Shown: piece by piece, positions 45,316 through 54,386 of the stretch
How positions within the stretch are numbered: position 1 is the stretch's first letter
Layout: the number at the start of each line of letters is the position of its first letter
Origin: Trichosphaerium sp. ATCC 40318
Taxonomy: Eukaryota > Discosea > Flabellinia > Trichosidae
Direction: 5' to 3'
DNA length: 64,000 bases
Assembly (NCBI GenBank): GCA_038496445.1
Contig: JALMLS010000179.1
Span: 434,001-498,000, forward strand
Notes under the pieces: model-generated
Seen by the model: the letters and a program-made list of their open reading frames with translations, nothing else
Told to the model about the DNA's origin: nothing
Database searches by the model: none
Made by a program: the position numbers and the translations under genes

Positions 45316-46873
45316 ATGGGACAGTCCCAAGGGAACACTGGTGGCACCAGAGATGGTTCTAGTGGCGTTAATAGAAACAAAAAGAAAAAACCTACAAAAT
45401 CTAACTATAGTGGCATGCTTATTGGTCAAGCACTCGGTGATAGCCTTGGATTTCTTGTAGAAGGCGATTCAGCTTCAAATTGTCAAAAATTCTTAAAAAC
45501 TACCTTGGCGTCATGCCTTATGCGCGGTTAGTAATGTAAGCACCTTTTATTGCTAAATTCCGTCAGAAGATTATACAAAACTTGAATCGCTTGCGTCAAT
45601 TAAAACGTTCACTGTGGGACAATACAGTGATGACACACAAATGACCAGAGAATTATTAGCGTCTATAAACACACTAAGGCGTTAAATCTGCTTTTGTGTA
45701 ACTGCATTCTGTGAAGTTCTAACAATGTCACATAGACATTTGATCCTGTAGACTATGCCAACAGACTAGCTTTATTAAGCAAGAATAGTCTTATTGTTGG
45801 ATGTGGTTTGGCTACAGCAAAGGCTATGGCACGTATTAATAGAGGTGTATCTTGGGACGAAGGTACCTTCAGTACAAATATCACGTGCCTAAGAAATTAA
45901 TTTATAGCTGGTTGCCCTGATGGCCAATGTGGTAATGGTACAGCAATTCGTGCTGGCCCTATTGGACTCTTTTTTGAAAATAATCTTGAACGGCTTGTAG
46001 AGACTGCAAAAAAGCAAGTGAGTGAAGACAATCTCAATTCCTACTACTTTTTTTTTCTAACAATTGGCTATTAGGCAATCATAACCCATAAAGGTACCTT
46101 CCATTTGAAGTTTACATACAGCTAAAATTACATAAGATATAAGATGTCAAGCTGGTTCAGTAGCTATGGCTATGGGCGTAGCAGTGTGTATCACTTACGA
46201 GAGCTTAACACCGTCTTTTTTTTGTAAAACCGTTGGTACACTTTTGTTGAAAATAGTGTTGAACGTCACCTGACTGAAACACTTATAGGAGACGTTGTTT
46301 ATAACGTTCATAAAGAATTTGGAACAGAAATCAGAAACCTTGCAAATATTTACACAACACGTGCTAGTGTAGCAGTGAAGGAATTAGGCAAAAAGGGTAA
46401 TACTTATTTTACTCTTTGGTGTTAAATTGTTGCTTTTGAAAGGAATGGATTTTGATGATGGATCTACTGGTGTTTCAGGGTTTGTTATGTCATCCGTGCT
46501 GTGGTCTTTTTATTCTTTCATGACGCATATGGATGACTACTATGATTGCTTACGCACGGCCATCGCCGCCGGAGGAGACACAGATTCAACAGGTACAGTG
46601 ACTAGTCTATTACTTTACTCACCTTGTTTAAAGCTGCAATGGCTGGCGCACTTTCAGGAGCTTACCTTGGTATAGAAGGGGTTCTTAAAGAAAGTAGACT
46701 ACCAGAGAGGGTGAACGATAAGGGTACCTTGCCATTTTATTTCAACATTTGGTTGTTTAATTATTCTTTTAGGATTATGGGATTTCAAAGCTCTAACGAC
46801 GCTTGCGCATGGCGTATTTGATCTAAAAGTAGAAGAAACGGAGCCAATAGAGGAAGATACTAAAAAGCAATGA
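45316..46873 (+). CDS. ADP-ribosylglycohydrolase family protein
   Basis: Ten exons: 45316..45526, 45567..45680, 45736..45862, 45908..46017, 46075..46093, 46137..46185, 46257..46396, 46443..46592, 46634..46723, 46773..46873. Family signatures: MLIGQALGDSLGFLVEGD, the metal-binding QYSDDTQM, NGTAIRAGPIGLFF, QAGSVAMAMGVAV and the second metal site AAGGDTDST. These enzymes cleave ADP-ribose from proteins or nucleotides using two magnesium ions. A 19-base exon (ITHK) is needed for phase. Between exons 2 and 3 the phase is off by one base (exon 2 ends in phase 1, exon 3 needs phase 0), so there is a sequence error, an odd splice or a real frameshift. The protein starts MGQSQG, which might be myristoylated. 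Confidence 0.85.
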
Positions 46874-47053
46874 CTTGGGAGGCTTGTAAGTTAATGTAAA
46901 TAAAAGCAATGTCAGTATACGTCTCGACTATTTCGGGTAGTACATTGATTGTACTTGTTAGAATTTTTTCAAAAAGAACGTTAAGTTAGTTGCACACTTA
47001 CCAAAATAATTATAGCCGTTACAACACTACAGCGTCTCAAAATACTTGTTTTT
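46874..47053. other. short intergenic spacer
   Basis: 180 bases; no feature seen. Confidence 0.35.
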
Positions 47054-47803
47054 ATGGAGAAACGTACCAGAGATCATATAAACGCCAATGACGCCACAAT
47101 TACGTCACTTCCAAACGAAATTGTTATTGAAATACTGCAAATGCTCCCATTAGAGTCAATAGGCTCACTGTGTAACGCAAACAAACAATTACAAAAGCTA
47201 TTTTCATCAGAGACACTGTGGATGTATTTGGCGCACTTTGAGTGTCCGTGTATAGAGTCTCTTGACGAAGTAGACGCAGATACATGGAAAAGCTTTTTTA
47301 TCTCCCTACTTGACTTCACCTGCCGTATCTGCAGCGAAGTGAATCCCTTTAAGGACAGTGTAATATGTGGATGTGGTCACTACGTTTGCTACCCACTATG
47401 CAGCGCTTGGGACGACCTTACATGTAATTCTTGTGACAAAACATTTTATTGCAGCTGTACTCACAAAGATCCTGAAAGATTCGGAGACAGAAAATATCAA
47501 CAATGTGCTACTTGTCAAAACTATGTTTGTAGAAAATGCTATTTGAAATGGTATATCTATCACGATAAGGGTAAGGATATCTTTCGTTGTGCTCATTGCA
47601 ATGTGCAGTTGAACAGAGTGCATAGTTGTATGTGTACTAAGTGCCAGTACGAAGTTGAAGTAAGAGGCAAGGTGCTTGATGTTTGTTGCGACAAGTGCGT
47701 TGTACCAGACAAGGAATCTATCCACCCAAAGCAATTCATAACCAATTGGTTCAAGCCATGTAAAGAGACAAACACCAGCGATAACGCAATTGAAATAAAA
47801 TAA
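47054..47803 (+). CDS. F-box protein with Cys-rich zinc-binding region, paralogue B
   Basis: An intronless 249-aa gene, paralogous to 40081..40722 on the other strand. The F-box reads ITSLPNEIVIEILQMLPLES. The zinc-rich part has CRIC, CGCGHYVC, CNSCDKTFYCSC, CATCQNYVCRKC, CAHC, CMCTKC and CCDKC, with conserved spacing between paralogues. It carries a 30-residue C-terminal extension that paralogue A lacks. Divergence of the two is large, so this is an old duplication, not part of the recent module duplication. Confidence 0.75.
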   Translation: MEKRTRDHINANDATITSLPNEIVIEILQMLPLESIGSLCNANKQLQKLFSSETLWMYLAHFECPCIESLDEVDADTWKSFFISLLDFTCRICSEVNPFKDSVICGCGHYVCYPLCSAWDDLTCNSCDKTFYCSCTHKDPERFGDRKYQQCATCQNYVCRKCYLKWYIYHDKGKDIFRCAHCNVQLNRVHSCMCTKCQYEVEVRGKVLDVCCDKCVVPDKESIHPKQFITNWFKPCKETNTSDNAIEIK

Positions 47804-48371
47804 AGCTTGTTCAGACAGAAACATGGTTCTTGTATTTTTTTTATCGCGTTTTTTTCCGTTTTGTTGATTCCAGTCACTAGTGAACAAAAATCTATCACGA
47901 CGACACCCAGCCTTTATACAACTGGTCCCTTTTCTGACTAATAGTCAATACCAGAAGGTCACACTGTACATGCTGCTGTACGGACAACTTACTAAAAAAC
48001 ATGAAGGGAAAAAAAAAAAAAGAATAAAGACAAGAATGCGTTTAAACTGTCAGGTTGCGATTTAGTATTACAATACCCACATGCCAGGTTTACAAAGCAA
48101 TCAATCAAATCATCATTTTGCCCATATTATTATAGAAATAATATATATGTGTTGTGTAAAGGAGAAGAACATACAGGGTAAAAAACACAAACACAAAAAC
48201 AAAATGATCGAAAAGAAAAATTAAAAAAAACACGTGAGGTAAAATTGAGATGCTCTCGACTGCCGTCACACACAGTCTTTATGGCCATTTAAGCGTTGAT
48301 TCATGTACATAACCAACCAACGCAAAAATAACTATTGCAAGCATAACATAATACAAAATCTGTCCTGCTAG
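47804..48371. other. convergent intergenic region
   Basis: About 570 bases between two convergent genes, A-rich in the middle. No gene, repeat or RNA is recognisable. Confidence 0.4.
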
Positions 48372-51300
48372 TCATGCGAACATTTTACCAAATGCTGACC
48401 TTTTCTTCTTTCTTTCTACTGCTGCATAGTGTTCTACACGTGCAAGGAGCTTTGGTACCTCTTTATTAGAAGGCTGAAGCTTTTTAGCTTTGACCAAATC
48501 CTTCTTTGCCAGTTTGTAATCTTTTGTCTGAAAGTAAGCTTGTGCGCGTCTGTAAAGTGCTTTGATATTCTTTCCATCAATCTCAAGTGCGCTAGTACCA
48601 TTTTCAATAACTTTTTGTGGTGCTTTAAGCTTCAAATAGCATGCTGATAGGTTAAGATGACAAGATAATTTTAAGGCCTTGACTGTTTCTTTCTCTTCAT
48701 CTGAAAGATTATCAAAATCTTTAAGAAGCGCCAAAGCTTGTGTGTATCTTCTCGATGCTCCAGGGAAATCAAGGTCAACCCATAGTTTATTACCTACAAA
48801 CAAAGGATTAAGCTCAAAGAAGACAAAATAACGAGAGGTTCAAGTAAAAAAGAATCTGTAAAACTTACCGTGTTGTTTTCTAGATTTTGCTAGTTTTAGT
48901 TTTTCTTGCTTCGATTTTGGTCTGTCCTACATTTTACGCCATTAGTGTATCTCGATAGCCGAGTATTAAATAATGAAAGATTGTATAGATACCTTTGATA
49001 ATGAAGCGACAGGTACATGTTCAGCTGCAGCGGCTGCAGCAATTTCTTTTTCAATTACAATCTCTTCTCGTCTTTTAAAAAGTTTTGGGACGAGCTCACG
49101 ACATTTTGTGTCAAATTCTGAGTATTTTGTCTTGTATGTATCTAAATCTACATCTTCATAATCTTCAAGCCAATAAGTAAGTGTTTTAATCTCCTCAAGG
49201 AACTCGTTCTTCTTTTCCTAAAAAATTCTCGTTTTAGTGGTTGGGTGTTTTACAGAGCAACTCGGGAGGACCGCATCAAACTGCGATCACTTTTCGCTCT
49301 TATAGATACGTACTGCATCATCAAAATACTGAGAGAACTTTGGGTCACTTGCATTATCCTTCAATTCAAAGGCGTATGTCTCGAGTTTGTTTTTCAACTG
49401 GTTTGTCTCTTCCAAGATTTTATCCAAAGCATCCATTTCTGCCTCCTCGGCAATACATGCCTACAAAAACATATAAATTAGCCTCAATAGCAACAAACAG
49501 AAAAAATTATGCAAGTAAAACTAAACGGACATAGTACCTCGCATTGCTCAACTGTAATGCCAGTTTTGTTTATCTCTTCCATTGTGTCTTCACGAACAAA
49601 TGTAACATTGTAGTCGAATCCAAAATTAGGAGTGCGAATAGCACCCAAAGATGCAGTACCCTGCGCAATAGCTAGAGAAGAATCTAAGGTATGTGACATA
49701 CGGGCCTGGTTAAACGATCTTGCAAGAACCTAGAGAAATTTTAAATTCAACCATGGCACAAAAAAAATTAAACAAAAATAAAAAGTGAGTTATCTCATAC
49801 GTTATCAACACATGGCATTCTTGTTCCTCCACCAATCGTTTCAACAAGGGTAATGTCCTCCTTTGGTACCGCACAAGCATCCAATAATTCCTTTACGCAC
49901 TTTTCAAGAGTTTCCAAGTGTCCCTTGCACATGGACTCTAAAGCAACTCTAAAAGAAAAATGTGAGTGGTTACTTAGTTTTTTTTTCAATGAATGCAATT
50001 TTAGACATATTTCAGTCTACTTCAACGTACTTCGTAATAGGGATAGTAATATCGCGCTCTGGTGTTGAAAAGACAAAATTGGTGCTGTTGATGGTACTAA
50101 GAACCTTTTTTGTTTTCTCACAAGCGACTTTGAGTCGTGACTGATATTTAACATTTGAGGAAACATCTACTTTATGTTTCTCTTTCAAAAGCGCTTCAAA
50201 ATGAGTATAAAGACATTTATCAAAATCACGACCACCAATAGCTGCAGAAGACTCTGCAATGACTTTAGCAGATCCTTGAGTAAGCTCTGCAACAGCCATG
50301 TTCGTAGAGGCATCACCCTATGACTAAAGTAAGCCTTATCCAACTAAAACCCAAAAAAAAAAGTGTAGATTCCGCGACATCTCTTACCACGTCAACAAAT
50401 CCGAAGACGCCCTTAAAGTCCTTGTTATCAGTAGGATGTTTTAATCCATATAATGCAACAACACTAGCAATTTCTGGTACAACATCAACCTAATAAACAT
50501 TAAGAAACCATAAAACAAGCAAAAAAAAACTTCGTACAACTTCCATTCCTGCGATCTTTGCACTGTCCAATAATGCCTTTGTTTGAGATTTAGAGAACCC
50601 CAATGGAACAGACAATACAACGTGGTTAACTGCAACGCCCATTTTGTCCGTTACAAATACTTGTAACCGCTTAAAGAGAATAGCCAATAATTGTTCTGGG
50701 CGCATTTTTTTTTCGTTACCACAGTACTTTACTGTTACAAGAGGGCGTCCATCGTCTATGTGGTTACTGTAAGCATGACGTATAGAATAAAATGTATTTT
50801 TATCTAAAAATACAATGCGTACCGCCTTTAGTTACTACAGCACCGAAAGTATCGTCTTTTACCTCATCATACGTCTTACCAATGAGTCTTTTTAGTGATG
50901 TGACGGAATTTAAGGGATCATAAGAGGCCTATTTGGTTGTTAATTAATTACGGCCTTACAAAAATACTCCTTCATACGCGAGATAGTGCATCGGCTCCAG
51001 CTAAGCGATATTAGAAAGGCGGGACAATAGTAAGTTGTTACGTGCTTAAAATGACGTACCCAAGCGTTGTTTGTTGTTGAAGCTTACAACAGATGGCGTG
51101 GTGTGTTTAGAAATGTTATTTGGAATAACCACAGGGATTGAGCCTGATTCAGATGCGACGGCCAAACTAACACTCTGGTTGCCAAAGTCAATACCCAACA
51201 AGTGTGGGAATGCAGGCTTTGGTTTTTCTTGAGTTGGCTTTTTCTTTGCGCCCTCAATATCGTCCATAGTATTATCTACTTCCTCTACGTTGCTTTCCGC

Positions 51301-51393
51301 GGTTGTAGGCACAGAACCGTCCTTAACCTGTAGGACGTCAGCTACGGAGCATTGCTAACGAGTGTAATGCACCTCCTTGTTCTCAGAGCTCAT
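48372..51393 (-). CDS. Hsp110-like chaperone fused to a carboxylate-clamp TPR domain
   Basis: Thirteen exons: 51393..51373, 51327..51060, 51000..50978, 50928..50823, 50755..50538, 50489..50388, 50317..50031, 49948..49801, 49729..49538, 49460..49314, 49217..48993, 48926..48869, 48793..48372; 738 aa with all phases closing. An acidic head precedes an Hsp70-superfamily ATPase of Hsp110 type (LLGIDFGNQSVSLAVA, SLKRLIGKTYDEV, LSVPLGFSKSQTKALL, AAIGGRDFDKCLYTHF, VETIGGGTRMP). Instead of a full substrate-binding beta domain only about 20 residues follow. Then comes the helical region (LEETNQLKNKLETYAFEL, YWLEDYEDVDLDTYKTKY), an Ala run, and three TPRs with the two-carboxylate-clamp pattern (KQHGNKLW, LNLSACYLKL, KALYRRAQAY). 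Such TPRs hold the EEVD tail of Hsp70/Hsp90. It should be a nucleotide-exchange factor tethered to its client chaperone. Confidence 0.85.
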
Positions 51394-51818
51394 GCTTTGT
51401 GTTGTGGATGCTAGTTAACTAAACAGAAAAATTGGTAAGATGAGTTCAAACAAAATAGACCGACTTTGATCGGTAGTTGTTATTTATACGCGCTGAGGAC
51501 TGCTTTGGAGAGAAAGCTTCAAGTGTCAAAATCAAAGACCCACACATGTTGACGTCCAATATACGCTTGCACGCCATCATAGAACACATAGTAACGTAGT
51601 ACACTTCAAATGTATCAGAATTCGCTCAAAACCACAACTTTGTCTGTGGCTGCCAAACGACTCTAAGTGTAATACCTACGCTTATTGGAGCATTAAAAAT
51701 AGCTGTCCAGCAAGTAGTAAAGCGCAAAAAACGGTAATTTTCATTCAGTTTTCAAGCTAATATTTTTCCACAGGTTTTCTTTTTGTACAAACACTAGGGC
51801 ACTGAAACACACGTTACT
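51394..51818. promoter_or_regulatory. divergent promoter region, Hsp110-TPR / CCT7
   Basis: 425 bases separate two divergent cytosolic chaperone genes, which suggests co-regulation. I found no convincing heat-shock element (GAAnnTTC array) by eye. Confidence 0.4.
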
Positions 51819-54198
51819 ATGTCTCAATTTTTGGTACGAAAGCGCGTTTAGACGCTTATAAACCGCAACAGGTAACTTACACTCGCTTTTTAGAATCCAG
51901 GCATTATTCTATTGAAAGAAGGCACTGAGCAGCTTCAAGGCATACCTCACGTCGTCGGAAACATAAATGCATGTGAGGCACTTGTAGATACGATAAAAAC
52001 GACTCTCGGTCCATGTGGGATGGATAAATTGATATACGGACAAAATAACGACGTAACCATTTCAAACGATGGCGCTACAATCATGAAAAAGCTTGATATT
52101 GTTCACCCAGCCGCTAAGACCCTAGTTGAGATTGCAAAGTCCCAAGACGACGAGGTACGCCACCAAATAATTTATTTATGCTGTCAAAAGCGTCTTTGGC
52201 ACTGCTACAGAAAATTTTCGTTGTTGCGCCAAATTCTTTCGCAGGACCACAAATTTTTTGTACCTAAACATCTCTTTAGGTTGGCGATGGTACCACGTCC
52301 GTCGTTATCATTGCAGGTAAATATGACACGAGCTGAAACGCCGCTAAACTTTTTTTTAAAGGCTCTTTGTTGTCCAACATCAAAAAATTCTTGGAGGATA
52401 AAATGTCACCACAAGTTATCATTCGCGCATACAGAAAGGCTTGTGATCTCGCGAAAAAAAGAATTAAAGAGTTGGCTGTACCAATCGACAAAAAAGACCC
52501 AAAGTACGTTTCCTGGCGCTTATTAGAACCTCCTCGTAGCGTCATATCGCTGAGTAGTCGCTAAAACGAAAATAATTGTTCACGATTCACCTCTGATGCG
52601 CTTTCACCAGGAAATTCAGAGAGATGTTGATTAATTGCGCTGCAACTGCTCTAAACTCCAAACTTGTTTCTACTCAACGTGAATTTTTTGCCGAAATGAT
52701 TGTTGACGCCGTAATGAAGCTTGGTGTCGATTTGGACCTTGACATGGTCGGTGTCAAAAAAGAGACTGGTGGTTCCCTCACAGTACGCGAAAAAGGCTGC
52801 TACAACGTTCTGATAATTAATATTTTTTAAACAGGACTCTTTCCTTGTAGACGGTGTTGCGTTTAAAAAGACATTCGCATACGCTGGTTTTGAAGGTAAG
52901 GAAATGACTATTTATTAATTCAGGCGTTTACTTCTATCTAGAGCAACCAAAACAATTCAAAGACCCAAAAATCTTGTTGCTTAATGTTGAACTTGAGCTA
53001 AAGAACGAGAAGGATAACGCTCGTGTTGAAATCGAAAACCCAGAAGTACGTTTTTTGGATTTTTCTTTTTTTTTTATTTTATCAAGTGAATTGAGGTGTT
53101 TTTGCTTACTGGTGCTCTTATAGGACTACCAAGATATTGTTAACGCTGAATGGGAAATTATCTACGAGAAATTAGATAACTGCATCAAGAGCGGCGCTCA
53201 AATTGTTCTCTCCAGACTCGCTATTGGTGATTTGGCTACTCAATACTTTGCTGATCGTGGCGTTTTCTGTGCTGGACGTGTACCTGCTGAGGATCTCAAA
53301 CGTGTGTCTAAAGCTACTGGTGGTAAAATCCAGGCTACATGCAACAATATTCCTAAGGATGGTACGTTAAAATGATCTTGAAGCTAAAGTTTTGAAGAAT
53401 TTTTTTCTTTTTGAGTTTCACCGTCTTATATCTTTGTAGCTATGGGTACCTGTGGTTTATTTGAAGAGCGTCAAGTTGGTAAAGAGCGATACAACATCTT
53501 TACTGAGGCTCCTGAATCTAAAACAGCCACACTAGTCCTCAGAGGTACTTTTTTTTTTGAACAGAAATTAAATATTAAAAATGTTGCAAATCTAACATGG
53601 TAACAGGCGGTGGTGAAGAGTTTGTTGAAGAGGCTGCTAGGTCTCTACATGATTCCATCATGGTTGTCCGTCGTGCTGTAAAGCACAGTGACGTTGTAGC
53701 CGGTGGTGGTGCCATCGAGATGGAAATCTCTAAATACCTTTTGGAATACGCACTTACCCTCAAGGATAAACAACAATTGATTATTGCTGAGTTCGGTCAA
53801 GCTCTTGAAGCTATTCCTCGCCAACTTGCAATCAACTCAGGATACGACTCCACACTCATCATGAACCATTTGAGAAAGAAGCACCAAGAACCTGGTACGT
53901 CTAACCAACGCTTTCAAATGTACAAAAACAGGTGTACTAACGGTTATAAATGTTTAGAAGGTCAATGGTTCGGTGTTGATGTAAACAAAGGGTTTATCGC
54001 CGATATGTACAAAGATTTCGTGTGGGAACCTGCTCTCATTAGATTAAACGCTATAACTGCCGCTACAGAGGTTCGTCTACAAATTTTTTGTTCATCAAAT
54101 ATTCTTAGTTTTCGATTATTTATGTTTGTATTTAGGCCGCATGTGTCATTCTTTCAATTGACCAGACCGTAAAGTCCCAACCAAAACAACAACAGTAA
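51819..54198 (+). CDS. CCT7: CCT7, eta subunit of the cytosolic chaperonin TRiC/CCT
   Basis: Twelve exons: 51819..51833, 51894..52154, 52280..52316, 52362..52503, 52611..52782, 52835..52895, 52942..53045, 53124..53361, 53440..53544, 53607..53894, 53958..54070, 54136..54198; 532 aa. [14 protein letters not shown] and [12 protein letters not shown] open the equatorial domain; GDGTTSVVI is the ATP-loop; [14 protein letters not shown] and [14 protein letters not shown] are eta-specific; [17 protein letters not shown] and [18 protein letters not shown] close it. The subunit is one of eight in each ring that folds actin, tubulin and WD40 proteins, CDC20 among them. Intron 11 has a GTTCGT donor. Confidence 0.96.
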
Positions 54199-54386
54199 TT
54201 ATAAAAAAAAATAATGCTCGTAAACAGTCTAGTTTGTTCAGTCTAATTTGGTCTTGTGATTCTTATGTTGTAAGTGTACAAGTTTACTTAGCGAAAAAGA
54301 GTACCGAAAAATTTTTAGCTGTTGAAAAAACCATGAATTTTCTATTCTTGTTGTACCGTCAATTGTACTCAAAGCTACGCATCAAC
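54199..54386. other. short intergenic spacer
   Basis: 188 bases; presumably 3' UTR of CCT7 and promoter of the repeat protein. Confidence 0.35.

Noticed and set aside
51394-51818. Heat-shock elements between Hsp110-TPR and CCT7
   Set aside because: A GAAAGCTTC and a GAATTC occur but the spacing is not that of an HSE array.
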